From the NCBI GenBank assembly GCA_946902985.2, contig OX336389.2:278487527-278551526 (forward strand): a DNA stretch of 64,000 nucleotides, in the 5' to 3' direction. The stretch comes from Meconema thalassinum. Taxonomy: Eukaryota; Arthropoda; Insecta; Orthoptera; Tettigoniidae. Below are positions 11,793 through 24,112 of the stretch, in pieces. Within the stretch, counting starts at the first letter, position 1, and the number at the start of each line of letters is the position of its first letter. The notes below the pieces were generated by a model, which was not told the DNA's origin, did not search any database, and worked only from the letters and a program-made list of their open reading frames with translations. A program made the position numbers and the translations under genes.

Positions 11793-12012
11793 TTCACGAA
11801 TTGATTGCCGGCGGTCGAGATGGTTAACTATTCTTTTTTTACTTGTGTCACACGTCAGCCTGCTTCGTTGACAGGTGCAGTTGCGCGAGTAGGATAAGAC
11901 TCAGCTCAAGTGGCATTTGTCATCGTTTAACTCTCCGTGGTGACATGAGCTCCTATGAAGCGCAATGCTGCTTGACTTAGGTGAGAATGCATTCTGTCAT
12001 CGCTGTGTTCCC
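11793..12012 (+). repeat. Orphan dispersed repeat, copy 1
   Basis: The stretch starting TTCACGAATTGATTGCCGGC and running through CTTGTGTCACACGTCA, GTGGTGACATGAGCTCCTAT and AATGCTGCTTGACTTAGGTG reappears in inverted orientation at 48265-48522. No coding potential, tRNA-like head or terminal repeat was seen. The family is unknown to me. Confidence 0.7.
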
Positions 12013-12224
12013 TAATATCAAGCAAAGAGTAAACTTTCTCCTCGCCACAGCCATTCATAACAGATGCTGGAAGTGCTGATGACACATAAGCTCGCTACAG
12101 CCCACACGTATGGGATTCACCCTGTCAAGGTACCAACTAAACCGATGACGCAACCACTCACAGCTGCACGTAACCACTGCGGAGAACATTCTCGGGCGCC
12201 CAGTAGCTAGGGTTGTGAAGGAGA

Positions 12225-12540
12225 TGGCCGACGTTTGTCTGATAACCTGTGCCATTTAGACGCCTGTACTAGTGTGTGTATTTGTAATTAGCCTAAGAGT
12301 TGGATAGGAGGTCACCGTAGCCTTAATTTTTGATCCATCCCAGCATTTCCCTGGAGTAAAAGTGAGGAAACCACGGAAAACAATTTTTAGAATGGCTGAG
12401 GTATGAACTGGACTCACCTCTTCTAAATTTTGCTTCACGAGGCTGAGCGAATCACATTGCAGCCCTCAGACCAGAGCCGGGAATCAAACCAGGACCTCAA
12501 CGGTGACAGCCAAGAATGCTAGTCACTACGCCACGAGGTA
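12225..12540 (-). repeat. tRNA-headed SINE (family B), reverse orientation
   Basis: On the minus strand a tRNA-like head occupies about 12470-12537. It has an A-box-like TGGCGTAGTGACTAGC and a B-box-like GGTTTGATTCC. The body carries the GGTTTCC / GCTGGGATGG blocks (around 12340-12375) that recur in SINEs at 13415, 42244, 46219, 46810 and 63640. The TGTCTGATAACCTGTG block at 12236 also occurs at 45312. No clean target duplication was found. Confidence 0.65.
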
Positions 12541-13397
12541 TTACTGTCATTGTTATTTTACAACTGATTAAATCCTACTTTGACTCTATCATATTAACAT
12601 ATTCGACAAAGACACATTTTTGCGATGAGATTGAAACCTAGTTTTATTTTTCCTCCAGAACACAGTAGAGCCCGCCTTCAACGGACCCTTTATTAAACGG
12701 AAACTTGTCTAAAACGGAAATATTTGACGGCCCCGTGAACTAAGGGGTGAAAACCCTGTTAAATTCCCTTCATTAAACGGAAACTGTGTTACACGGACAA
12801 CGGTATTCCAAATACGCATTTTAACGAAAAATTTCCAAGTTCAGAAATTCAATGTGTGCCCAATTGGACACGGCTGACTGGCATCGAACCGGGGTCTTTA
12901 TAAAGGAAAGATCAGGTCCATGATTTTTCTAAGAATCGAACCATTGATCTCTGAGGGGGAACGGCCACAGTGAACCCGAGGAACAATGAGATAATGACAG
13001 TATATAATAATAATAGCTTAATTCCACGTCCAGAACGGGAATTTTAAGCAATAAGAGTTGGAATATTGTGTAAAAATGCAAGGCAGAATACGAATATGTT
13101 AGCGAAAGCTACAGGAAAGAGCCAACTTGACATTTGACAAAGCGGAGTTGAAAGTGGGCGGTGCAGACGTGACGCCAGGGCACTATTTCTCGGCGACAGT
13201 GGGGTGAGAAGGCCGTGATTAACGACGAAGAAAATCCCCACTGGACAACACAGAACAGTAGAGGGGGGAGAGTCATCAAGACAAATTAATTAATTCCTGC
13301 CAAATGAAGCATTCAAATGGAATGAGACTTACACCCAGAGACTTCTATTCGAAGAGCGGTAATTTAGGAGTATTTGCACACCTAAATTAAAGCCTGT
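12541..13397. other. Non-coding; possible pogo/Tigger-like end near 12661
   Basis: At 12661-12810 a sequence opening CAGTAGAGCCCGCCTTCAAC contains three TTAAACGGAAA/ CTAAAACGGAAA-type motifs, reminiscent of pogo/Tigger transposon ends. No partner end or transposase was found. The rest of the stretch holds nothing I recognise; short open frames there look random. Confidence 0.3.
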
Positions 13398-13414
13398 ATG
13401 TGTTTATGAGTATA

Positions 13415-13773
13415 CCGACAGTAGTGGCTACGCTGGCTAAAGCTCAGCATTAGGTCATGGGGCCAAGCTCTCTGCTGACTCGGTAGACGCGCGGGTTCGA
13501 GCCCCACCGTCGGCCGTCCTTGAAATGGTTTTCCGTGGTTTCCCATTTTCAACACCAGGCAAATGCTGGGACGGTACCTTCTGACAGGCACGGCCGCTTC
13601 CTTCCACATCCTTGCCCAGTTTCATTCACCATCATTCATTTCATCTCTCATTAACTCCTCTCATGAGGTTGGCGTCAGGAAGGGCATCCGGCCGTAAAAA
13701 TCATCGCCACAAAGACTTCCATCGCATCTCATACCCTACCCCGTTGGAAAACGGGAATAATAAGGGGTAGACA
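13415..13773 (+). repeat. Full-length tRNA-headed SINE (family C)
   Basis: This 359-bp SINE is bounded by a perfect 17-bp target duplication, ATGTGTTTATGAGTATA (13398-13414 and 13774-13790). Its head contains a B-box-like GGGTTCGAGCCCC. The body runs through GAAATGGTTTTCCGTGG, AAATGCTGGGACGG, GGCCGCTTCCTTCCACATCC and GGTTGGCGTCAGGAAGGGCA to GGGAATAATAAGGGG. The same element occurs at 46219-46600 and, inverted, at 63640-63938. The long perfect duplication is the mark of LINE-mediated insertion. Confidence 0.9.
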
Positions 13774-13790
13774 ATGTGTTTATGAGTATA

Positions 13791-15945
13791 TTCACACACG
13801 TACTGCGCGGGGGGACGGATAGGTCTCGTAGCAGGAGGGGATTCCCTCGAGGTAGCGTCATAACGCCATGGAGGAAAGCAATTAATTTTAATTAATTGAA
13901 CGAAGGAATTGTCAGCACGCAAGTGAATCTGGAACCTCCATGAATAGACGAACAAGAATCACGCTTCACCTTGTCAGAAAACGCGTTATTTAAGAAGAGA
14001 GCCGCTCCTGAAATTCAAGTGGACTACTTTAGTAGGCCAATCTTCGAATCTACGATGTGGTATCGCCTCAGAGCATACATATGTATTGGCAACAGAGTTG
14101 GGGCAGAGGCTGTCTGTATCCCACTGTTAGCAGAGTCTTCGCTGCCAGGGAAAACGATTAGACACCCTATGTACGCCAGTATAGTAATTGATCTACCCAT
14201 AGAGGTAAGATAATGTTCTTCGAGTAGGAAACAGTTGATTTCCTCTAAATATATTCGTGCCCGTACAGTGAGATAACAGTTTGAAACTCAGCTGGTACGT
14301 GCACAGAGCCACTGATTACGTCCATAGAACGGCGAAACTATTTGTGATCCATCCCTCGCTATGAATACTAATTAGGAGCCGAAATGAGCCCATTAAATAC
14401 CCTAAGTGTAGGTATTAAATACTTAGATCGACTCAATTCGTAATGACACAATCCAATCAGGTACATCTGGAAGAGCTGCACCATTGAGTGAGCACATGGC
14501 CAAGTTTATTTTCAGGAAGTCGGTCAGGATGGCATGTGGAGGCCACAGACTCGGTAGCCATCTTGAAGAGGGCGGTTCGTGACGAATCTTTTGTTCACAC
14601 CAAGGAGAGTCAATTTGACCGGATCCCTTTTTCTTTTCTTTTAAGATTGTAGTGGTACACTGGAGAATCTCGATATCTCTAAAAGTAAATGAAATATGCT
14701 TGATATTATGGTATCAAATGAATTATAGGCACTGTTTCCATGCATATAGAATGTTGGATTGAATTAATAGGATAAGATTTGGCCAAGTTATTGTCTGAGG
14801 ACAACTTAACTGCACAAAATAAACAGATGCATTTTTGTAAAGAGTAATTACCCAGTTTATGCTAATTTATTCAGACGGGTAGCGCAATTTAACGATATGA
14901 CACGTTTGTAATGATAATGATGATATTACCAGACCCAGAAGATAGTTGTATGGTGAAGCTAAAAATTCAATAACTATGTGTATTTTGGAGGGAAAGGCAT
15001 ACCACTTCAGCGTTTGAAATTTATGGGAAAAGAAGACGAGGTGCGCGGAAAAGCAACACATGGTAAGCAAGGCATAAGCTAATGAAATCAATGTTATTCA
15101 AGGTAAATGTTCCGTTTCAAAACGGATAAATATTTAATATTTGCACATAAATGTTATTTAAATGTAATTTGTGTTTGTCATGTTGTGATATGCGAATTCA
15201 TGTTAAATTGTGCCACGTGAAAGACACTATGGACACTCGTAAATATCGAAGAGTATCAACGTTAGGATATCTAGGATAGATATGGGTGCGGTGGAGCACC
15301 AAACTTTATGAGAAGAGACTCACATATAATTTTGATTTTTGTTGTGGGAAGTAATTGTAATATTTTTGTGTTTTGTGTTGTGTTTTGCCATGAATTAATA
15401 CCATTAAATGATGTATTTAGGAATTTGTTGTTTCTTTCAAGTAGAGTAGTTACCTGACAGACTCAAATCCTGAACATGTGGTCGTATAGTGGGTTGAACG
15501 CCCCATGCCTCGAAAGACCGTGGACTAGCTGGGATACGAACACATGTTTCATATGATGACGCAAGGGTACAAATGCTTAGAAAATTTTCAAGCAACTTGT
15601 GAAAGTCCACTTTGCCTGCTGTAACGGCTGATTCTGTAGCTAGTAAGGAATGTGCAAATAGGTCTTCCTTCTTGTGTTCTCAAATTAACACGCCTAAATG
15701 TACGGCTAATAGCCAGGTTCGTGTTCCCCAATCCTTTTCCAATGCCTGTCTTTTTATTGGCCCATGTCAATCAGCTTAGAATTGAGTTAGTTATTGAGGA
15801 ATTAAGGGGCGGAACTACGAGGTCATCTGCCCCTAATTCACCTTTTAACTGAGCACATTACTGACATAGTTCGGCAGTAGTCATTATGGCCTCGAAAACA
15901 AGAGTTGTGCTTAATCTTAACGCGTCTGCCTCTATGCGTAGTGCC
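13791..15945. other. Anonymous AT-rich DNA
   Basis: I see no coding region, tRNA-like module, terminal repeat or tandem array here. The longest open frames (60-85 codons) show no recognisable motif and look like chance. Confidence 0.5.
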
Positions 15946-16169
15946 TGGCTGCGTGGCTCAGCGGTAACGTTGTCGCTTACTGGGCTCAAGCTTGCAGATT
16001 CGTATCCTGGCGCAGTCAGGTGGCATTTGAGGGTGCGCAAATGCGAGTAGGCCGTGTTAGTAGATTTACTGGCACGTTAAATATCCCCTTCGGGGCAAAA
16101 TTCCGGCACCCCGGTGTCTCTAAAAGCCAGAGTAGTTAAAAGGGACGTAAAACCAATAACATTATTATT
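15946..16169 (+). repeat. SINE family A, outermost layer of a nest
   Basis: The tRNA-like head (GTGGCTCAGCGGTAACG as A box; GCAGATTCGTATCC as degenerate B box) is followed by the family A body shared with 1-146 and 56551-56773. It ends GGGACGTAAAACCAATAAC and an ATT-rich tail. The tail is interrupted at 16169 by the RTE-like LINE and resumes at 30985-31018, 14.8 kb away. Confidence 0.85.
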
Positions 16170-16219
16170 TATTTATTTTTATTTTACACGTTACAGGCCT
16201 ATTAGACCACGCGAAGCAT

Positions 16220-18165
16220 TCATGACTTTTTGTTCTTCCTGTCTTTCCAGTACTCTTTCATTCGTGCACTAAAGGCCCTCTTCCTTTCTTCGGTCCACTT
16301 TGGTCTTTGGGCTGTAGGTGCAGCTCTCTCTGACAACACATCCCACTTGTATACTTTGTGTCTAAATACGCTTTTGTCTATGACGTCTTCTGGGTCGACC
16401 TGTGCTTTTACTAGATCAATTTTGACTTGCATCATCCAGGGTGTAGTAATCTTGAGTCGCTGTATGTATCTAAGAATTTTGTTGGTGAGTCTGGTTTGTG
16501 GGAGTCTGCTGATGTGGCCGTAAAATTTTAGTCGCCTCTTTCTGATGTCTGCTGCGAGGTTGGACAATTTCTCTGTGGTGTCTCTGGAGTGAAGCCTGTA
16601 TCCTTCATCTGTGTGCTTTGGTCCAATTATTTTCCTTATTATTTTTCTTTCCTCTGTGAGGATTTTTTCCAAGTCGCCCTTAGTGTGTAACGTCAACGTC
16701 TCACTAGCATAAAGCACCTCAGGTTTAATAACCGTGTTGTAATGACGAAGTTTAGTGAATGTGGACAGACATTTTTTGTTGTAGACACTCTGTGTCTTGT
16801 ATAAGGCTCTCTTCATTTTCATTAACCTAGTGTTCTGCGCGATTTTCTCTTTTCCCGTCGGTTCAAGCACTTCACCTAGGTATTTAAAGTGGGTGACCCT
16901 ATTGATCTTTCCATATTTCGTGTTTAAATTCTGTACGTCGAATTTCGTACAGAAAAACTCTGTCTTTTGGAACGAGATCTGTAGTCCTACTTTTTCGGCG
17001 CACTCTTGGGGTACTTCTATCTGTCTGATTGATGTGGTTTCGTTATCTGAGAGTAGAGCCAGACCATCCGCGAAGGCTAGACATCCAACCTCCAGTTCGT
17101 CCTTTGGTCGTCCTAGTCGCACTGGCCTCCAGTAACCTTGAAGTCTCAGCTCTTTCTCCCATTCCTTGATAACTTTGTTCAGCACTAGGTTGAAGAGGAG
17201 CGGAGAGAGCCCGTCACCTTGGCGAACACCTGTATTGATCTGAAATGGTTCTGAGATTTCCCCCATGAATTTCACTTTTGATGCCGTGTCTGTCAGTGTC
17301 TGTTTGATCAATCGCAAGGTCTTGCTATCCAAACCTTGCTCGTGTAAGATGTTGAACAATGACTGACGGTCAATGGAGTCATATGCCTTCTTGAAGTCAA
17401 CGAAGGTACATATAACTGGAGTATTCCTGAGGGCTTTGATTTTCAATATACTTTTTAGGTTGAAGATTTGTTCCGCGCAGGAGCGACCAGGACGAAATCC
17501 CGCCTGGTACTCGCCAATCTTGTGTTCCAGCTGGTTCTGAGCCCTTTGGAGTAGGCACGCTGAGAGGATCTTGCACGTAACTTGTAATAGTGAAATGCCC
17601 CTGTAATTGTTTACGTCAGAGCGGTCGCCTTTTTTCTGTAATGGGTGGATCAATGCACATTTCCACTCATCTGGTAGCTTTTCTGATGTCCAGATGTCAG
17701 TGATAATCTGTGTGAGTTCCCTAAGTGAGTGTGGCCCTAGGTTTTTCAGTAGTTCGGCCACTATGCCGTCTTCACCAGATGTCCTGTTGTTCTTAAGTTT
17801 GATGATGTGCCTGTGAACTTCCTCTTGTATCGGAGGTAATGAGTCTGCGTTCTTGACTGTAGGTTCTTCCTCTGAGAATCTCTCTATTGGTTCTGGACAG
17901 TTGAGAAGATCAGAGAAATATTGTGCCATCACCTTGCAATTCTCCTTATTCGTTAGTGCTAATTTTCCATCACATTTTCTGAAGCAAAGGTTTGGTGGTG
18001 TGTACCCTCTGATGTGTCCTGCAAACGTTCTGTAGAAGTCCCTTACGTTGTAGTTACGGAAGTTGTCCTCAATGGAGTCCAACTGTTCCTTCAGGTATCT
18101 CCTCTTGGATTGTCTGATAATTTTTGCGGTTGCTTTTCGTGTTTCATGGAAAGTCTGTAAATTTT
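16220..18165 (-). pseudogene. RTE-like reverse transcriptase region
   Basis: This frame encodes the RT domain that copies LINE RNA at the nicked target. The 620-codon reading stretch starts at 18082, but homologous coding continues upstream to about 18165. Motifs include NNRTSGEDGIVAELLK, DVNNYRGISLL, KIGEYQAGFRPGRSC, TFVDFKKAYDSIDRQ and GVRQGDGLSPLLFN. The catalytic box reads LAFADGLALL: the second Asp of the F/Y-A-D-D motif is Gly (codon at 17063-17065), which should abolish polymerisation. The C-terminal region includes FKYLGEVLEPTGK and LRHYNTVIKPEVLYASETL and ends at the stop at 16220. A frameshift near 18168 separates it from the endonuclease. Confidence 0.9.
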
Positions 18166-19344
18166 CTGGGGATTTTTACTGTTGTATTTCTGATATGCCA
18201 ATTTCCTGGTAATGAGTGCATTCTCACAATCAACATCCCACCAAGGATGTTTGGAATTCTTCTTCAAAGGAATGAGAGCTTGTGCTGTTTCTATGATTTT
18301 TCGGTGGAAATTTTGCCAGTCATTGGCATGTTCTTTTTCCCAGGCTTCCTTCACTCCAGAGTCTGCGATCTTTTTTGTGTCAAATTTTGGTAGGGGGGTT
18401 TTCTTACAGAAAGTTCTCTTTGGGGTGAACTTGACCTTGACGCGGGTTAGGTAATGGTCAGAGTCAACGTTGGCTCCTCTACGTACCTGTACATCATGAA
18501 TCTCCTTCTGTACTGGATATGAGATTGCCACATGGTCGATTTGGAACTCACCTAACTGCTGGACTGGAGAACGCCAGGTTTTCTGTTTTCTAGGGGGTTT
18601 TCTAAGAAATGTTGACATGAGCTTGAGGTTATTCTGCTGGCAGAGTTTTATGAGTCGTGTGCCATTTTTATTTGTGAATTTAAGTGCAGGGTAGTTTCCG
18701 ACTGTTTTCCTGTACATCTTTTCTCTACCGATCTGTGCATTGAAGTCGCCCATGAGGAGTTTGACGTCATCCCTGGGGACTTTGGACATCACTGTGTCAA
18801 GGATCGACCAGAATTTTTCTGCGGACTGTGGATCGCTCTTGTTACTTTGGTTAGTGGGGGCGTGTGCGTTGATCAGTGTATATTTTTTGTTGGCGCACCG
18901 GAAATGCATGCTCATCAATCTGTTGTTTACTGGAGTAACTTCTTCTAAGGATTCTACTATGGTCTTGTGGACCATGAAGACCATCCCCAGAAGTGGGGCG
19001 CCTTTGGCAACGCGCCTGTCAGTCTTGCTCTCGAACAAGCGGTAATTGCCGTAGTCCATGGTGTCTTCATCTGTGATACGTGTCTCCTGCAGCGCGAGGA
19101 TTAGAAGCTTCTGTCTATCGAGTTCTGTCACTAGATTGTGCAACTTTCCAGGCTGTATGAGAGTGTTGATGTTTAGAGTGCCTACGTATGTTGGTGGGTT
19201 ATGTGGAAGTATGCCAGAGAACTCCGATTTTCTCTGTGGCCGTGGTTGCCCGGGTCCCCCAGAGTCCGAACGCCCGGGTGCCGTCAGTTGACGGGTGGAT
19301 TGGTTACCACCTGGGGTAATACTGTTATTATTTGCAAGCGCCAT
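18091..19344 (-). pseudogene. RTE-like apurinic endonuclease region
   Basis: This is the EEP/AP-type endonuclease that nicks target DNA. I take the ATG at 19344-19342 as the start because longer in-frame starts lie inside the gypsy LTR (from 19378). Motifs in order: VGTLNINTL, LALQETRITDED, TLINAHAPTNQ, LLMGDFNAQIG, FQIDHVAIS and DSDHYLTRVKV, the expected Asn, Glu, Asp/Asn and Asp-His catalytic set. The reading frame slips at about 18168, in a G/C run. The final residues before the stop at 18091 are therefore aberrant and the frame no longer fuses to RT. Confidence 0.88.
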
Positions 19345-19377
19345 GGTTACTTGTAAGAAATGGGGTCTAGTGGTTAT

Positions 19378-20950
19378 TGTAACGACTTTTAACATCGTTC
19401 CATGAAGACTGCTACTATTTCGCAACGTCCTGGAGCTGGTGTATTTCGCAAGTACTCCTGCTACCAGCTAATTGGTTCCCAAACCTCTTGAACCTACATT
19501 TGTTGCCTGAGAAAGGAGCTGACGTTAATACCCTGGAAGATTGACATTTCTACGCTGCTGTTGTGAAGTGAAGTGCTGCGCACAGTTTCCTAGAAACCCC
19601 TTTAAGCCCCATTAGTGGGTTGAGTTTCTACCCTGGGAACATTTCGTCGTAGCACTTCTGAGTAAACTCTTAAAGATTTGGGTCATGGCACCACTTGTGG
19701 TACCAACATTTCTCTTGGACTATGTCGTTGTTATGGTGGTCTGCGCCCCCAAGTTAGGTTGGCACGACCAAACTGTGCAGTGGAGAGGGGGTAGTCACGT
19801 TCGCCCTGGAAAGCAAGCCCTCAGCGAACAATAAGGAGTCAGTATCCAGCCTTCTTGAATCTCACACGCAGAACTTGGGAGTGTCGAAGACCACTTCCCG
19901 GAGGAAATTTTCTTTTCCTCTGGGGAGAGGCATAAAACAGTATAGTATTGCTAAAACCTTATCTAACAGGGATCTGACAAAACTTTGAATTTGCTAAGAC
20001 TGTTAATTCTAAAAACTTTCAATTTGACTCTCGTAGTGCATTTCCTAGCCACGTGTCGTGTGGCAATTCAGATATAAATTTAAGACATGTTTTAGGTTAA
20101 GGCATTTTGGAAGGGGATGTGGTCCTCCTCATTTTGCGTTGCATTTTCAGGGTGGGGATTTCTTCATTGTTTAGGTTTCCGTTTTGCTCTTAAGGGTGGG
20201 TGTTGGCTTTAACTTGGTCAGAACGGCTCCTCGCCAACTTAGTTGACAGGTGTCCTTCAGACGGTCTGGTCGCAATAAGTGACTTGTTTGGTTGTGTCAA
20301 ACAACTTTGTTTTCTGGAGTAGCTTTTGCCTTACTTCATGTCGTTATTTCCTTTCATACTATTTGGGGGAATTACTTTAGTATTTTTAGTTGTGAATTAT
20401 AATGCGGGAATACAAATCGTCATTTGGACGAGGGATGTGTTGGTTGAAACGCGTTTTAAATCCACGGGGTTTTAATTTCGCGTGGCCCTAATCATAACCT
20501 ACTGGGATCATATGTTTATTGTGTAACATTTTTATATTTAAGGTGTTGCCTAGTTTAGTTGTTTGTAATACTTATGTTAATACAATGAGTAGTCATTTTA
20601 AGATTATGATTATTATTTGTGCATGAAGCTCAGCGGAAATGGTTACCTTGTTCCTTCCTCGGCATTTTGGATGGGAAATGTTCGTATTCGGTCTCAGGGT
20701 AAGTCCAGCCCTTCCAATTAACAGGCTTGTCCTGGCATCGCCTATTTCCTGCCTTGATCTAAATTATTGAGGGCGTTCCTAAGACTACGAAAATAAGAAC
20801 GCCCCCCCCCCCCCCCATTCCTCCTTCGTGGCGAATGCCACTGGGCGTGTGGGGCTCCCTCCCGGTTGCCTTAGTGTCACCGAATTAATTACTTCTTTTA
20901 ATTATGCTAATTTTGATCATATCAAGGTTGGGAAGAGGTGAGGTGCGACA
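19378..20950 (+). repeat. 5' LTR of Ty3/gypsy element
   Basis: This 1573-bp LTR begins TGTAACGACTTTTAACATCG and ends GAGGTGCGACA. The first 25 bases form an inverted repeat, TGTAACGA / TCGTT(A)CA, with one mismatch in this copy. A run of about 16 C at 20801-20816 is shorter in the 3' LTR. It is preceded by GTTAT, the target duplication. Confidence 0.93.
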
Positions 20951-20951
20951 G

Positions 20952-20968
20952 TGGTATCCCGAGCATGG
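20952..20968 (+). promoter_or_regulatory. Putative primer binding site of gypsy element
   Basis: One base after the LTR end the sequence reads TGGTATCCCGAGCATGG. The TGG start and its position fit a tRNA 3'-end complement. I could not assign the tRNA. Confidence 0.55.
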
Positions 20969-21158
20969 TTGATTCTCTCTCCAGTGCCGGTGATAACCAT
21001 CCTTTCCGCTGACTAATTGCAATTTATTAATCCAACATAAAAATTTAGAAAGTAATTGTACCATCCCTTATTAATTTTTCTCTCTCCACACAGCTAGGAT
21101 ATTAATTGTATTCTGTGTAATGCTTGATTTTGATTCTGTTACATGAAACATCTGTGAG

Positions 21159-23609
21159 ATGGCTAGACGCAACTTGAAGGTGAAATATCTCACTGAGGAG
21201 GAGATTACATATGAACTGCTAATACGTAATCTCCACGTACCTGCCGAAACAGAACTGGCGAGGACGAGTTTGGAGTATGCTGTGGAATTTCCAGCAACGC
21301 CACCTAAAATGTCATTGGCAGAATTCAAACTGGGTGAGTCAAAGATTTGTGGTCTTGTTCAAGAAATATCAAATGTTGTAAGATTTTGTTTCTCAGAGGT
21401 TGAATGCGGTCCTGCCAATTTTACTAAGTTACGAGCTCGAATTGAATATCTTTACCTGCGCTGTGTTGATCTAATGGAATCCGATGAAACACGACCTATG
21501 TCCGAATTGAAGGGTTTATTAGATGCTGAGATCAAGTTAGTAGAGTGCGCACAGTGTTTGGATAGTGTCAATTCCTGTGATAAAGATGGTGATTTGCTTA
21601 ATACTACCCAAATTAGCAATCGCAATCCTGTAAATAGTTCTGCCTGTGTGTCTGAAGGTTTGTGTCGCAAGGTTGGTAACCCAGTCGAACCAGCTGTGAA
21701 CGAGCTAGGCCACCCACCCCCTTGCAGCGAAGGGTCGGGACTATATCCGTCTCGCGAACACAATGCCGTTAGTTCTGAGATAATGACAAGTAACACCGGG
21801 TCCAATGTCGTTGCATTAGAAACTGGTACCTCGCACCCAGAATCAAATATTCCGAATGCTGTAATGGTTTCTGTACCAAATATTAATCATGTATCCTTTG
21901 ATTTTCCTATTTTTTCCTCAGTAAGTACTGGAGTGGCATTAGCCGCTGGAGAGCCGAGTTCCTATCTAAGCAGAAGCAATTCTGGTGGCTTGGTCTCAGG
22001 GTGTTCCGGGCGGGAAAATTCTACTTGCAACTGCGTAACGTGCAATTCTGTGTCTGGTACCGCAGTCTCATCTCGTGTGGCAGGGTCAATGCTTGAACCA
22101 CGATCTGTCGGGAATGTTCCCTTGCCTAACCATAATTCTAATAGGACAATCACTAGTGAAATAATTTCTAAAGGTATTGGGTCCTTTCGGTCAGTTTATG
22201 TTATGGGTAATGCAGGTCATCAGCCACCTACAGTGAAACCAAATTCCTTCTTCGAAGGTGCCGGAAATTGTATTGCCGAGTCTCAGGGGTGTTTAAGAGG
22301 TAATTCAAGCTCGGGGCGTAACACCATTCCTACTGTTAGTCCCAGAAATCGTAGTTCTGTTCAAGAGGATTTGTGTGTAGAGATGTCAGGCCGTGGTGCT
22401 TCAAGCGAGGGTGATTCTAATTACTCTATATTTTCTAAGGCCAATTTTGGTACGGTCAACCACCCTATTGTGAGTTTTGTGTCTAGGCTGTCTGGGCGAA
22501 GAATGGACACGGCGGAAGAAATTGTGATTTTCTTAAGGATTTTGGTCGATATTCACGAGTGCGCAGAACAGTTTAAAGTGAGTGACCAAGTAGTATTCCA
22601 GCTGATATCTCCTCATATGTCAGACACATTGAGAACGTATGTGACTAGTGCCATGAGCGAGGGGTGGAGCGTTCAATATTTTATGACCGAGGTGTTAAGA
22701 ATTTTTGTACCAATCAGATCCTTGGACACTATGAAGGGGCGGTATTTGTATCGTGCTCAAGGTATGACCGAGCCAATAAATTCTTATATAGTTGATCTTT
22801 CCAAGTTTGTGAAGGTGTTCGGGGTAATCATGCCCGAAACTGAAGTTGTAAAACTCATTTTGGCTGGAGCAACTCCGGAATTCAGAAATTGTTTGTGTAT
22901 CGGAACCACCGCTACTACTATTAAGGGTCTCTGTGAAGACGGTATTCAAGCCGAGTCAGTACGTTCAGTTGACATTGCCAGGTATGCTAATAGCCAGACT
23001 TTTCACCGAGGAAATTCTGTTCCTTTCATTCGACCTCCCTTGGTTCGAACCCCGCCTGGGCAGGGTCGTTCTCCCCAAAATTTTAATAACCGTCCTGTGA
23101 CGTGTTATAAGTGCAAGGAAACCGGTCATATGCAGTGGAATTGTCCAGTAAAAAGGGATTGGCAATCCAGGGGCAGGCCTCAAGGAATTCGTTCCGCCCA
23201 AAATCAGTTGTGTGCCTTAGGCAATGAATTAATGAAGGACCGCGCCAAAGTTATCGGAGCAAGTGGCGTGTGTTCGAAGGTTTCTGATGGGGTCTTGCCC
23301 TCTCCTAGGGTTGAAGTTTCGATAAATGATGCATGCATTATTGCTTTATTAGACTCAGGAAGTGCCGCTTCATTGGTTAGCGAGAATTGGTATTTGTCTA
23401 TGAAACTCATTAGTAAATTCAGTAACCTGTCAAATGTAGATGTTAAGTTGGTTTCTGCCAACGGTGCTCAATTGGACGTTCTTGGTTCTGTGAAGTTTAA
23501 AGTTCGGATTCATAAATTTTGTTGGAAATTTTCCTTTTGGGTCATTAAGAATTTGACATGTCCTATTATTCTGGGCGCTATTTTTTTGCTTATATTGGCT
23601 TACTGCTAG
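21159..23609 (+). pseudogene. Gypsy gag fused to aspartic protease
   Basis: This 816-codon frame starts at ATG 21159, about 200 bases past the LTR, and encodes the structural precursor. Residues 1-420 are low-complexity and Ser/Asn-rich with no motif. A capsid-like block follows (IFLRILVDIHECAEQF, LISPHMSDTLRTYV, GRYLYRAQGMTEPI). One CCHC knuckle, CYKCKETGHMQWNCP, lies near residue 649. The protease active site ALLDSGSAASLVSE is near residue 731, so gag and protease share a frame. Homology leaves the frame near 23581, where a one-base deletion gives the aberrant tail ending at 23609. The long variable N-terminal half is unusual for gag. Confidence 0.88.
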
Positions 23610-24112
23610 ACATGCAACACGAATCATTCTGGTTTAGGTTTTGTTCTGAGGTAAAATTTAAATTTCTTGCTACTGCTGTCCCTAGCGCGAGTGCTCATAT
23701 TGTCAACCGTGATGCTGAACCCGTCTTGTCCACCGGGGTTGAATCCTTGGATTTAAGTAATTTATCTGACGCTCAAGCTAAAGAGATTCGAGATTTGTGT
23801 GGGTATTTTCCCGAGGTGTTCACTGACGAATTAGGAATGACTAAGATCCTGGAGTATAAAATTGAAGTAACGGATACTATACCCGTCAGACATCCTCCCT
23901 ACCGTTTGAGTCCACCCAAAATGTTGGAATTAAAGAAATTAATCGATCAGATGTTACTGGATGGAGTGATTCGACCCTCCAAATCAGCATATTCCTCACC
24001 TGTGTTCTTAGTACCTAAGCCTAATGGTGGTTTTCGGCCAGTCGTAGATTATCGCAGGTTAAACAAAAAGATTGTTTTAGAATCCATCCCTCTTCCTGAT
24101 TTACATAGCTGT
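23582..24112 (+). pseudogene. Gypsy RT, N-terminal part
   Basis: The segment links the protease to the RT fingers. It contains HPPYRLSPPKMLELKKLID, DGVIRPSKSAYSSPVFLVPK and GFRPVVDYRRLNKK, the canonical start of Ty3/gypsy RT. It lies in a different frame from gag because of the deletion near 23581. It loses frame again at about 24112, where a base is missing in a T run. The open reading stretch continues aberrantly to 24157. Confidence 0.9.

Noticed and set aside
13440..13510. Functional tRNA gene
   Set aside because: The B-box-like GGTTCGAGCC belongs to a SINE head within a repeat bounded by a 17-bp duplication; no tRNA cloverleaf was evident.
18212..19291. Plus-strand open frames across the RTE-like LINE
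   Set aside because: They are antisense shadows of the endonuclease. The minus-strand frames carry all the family motifs.
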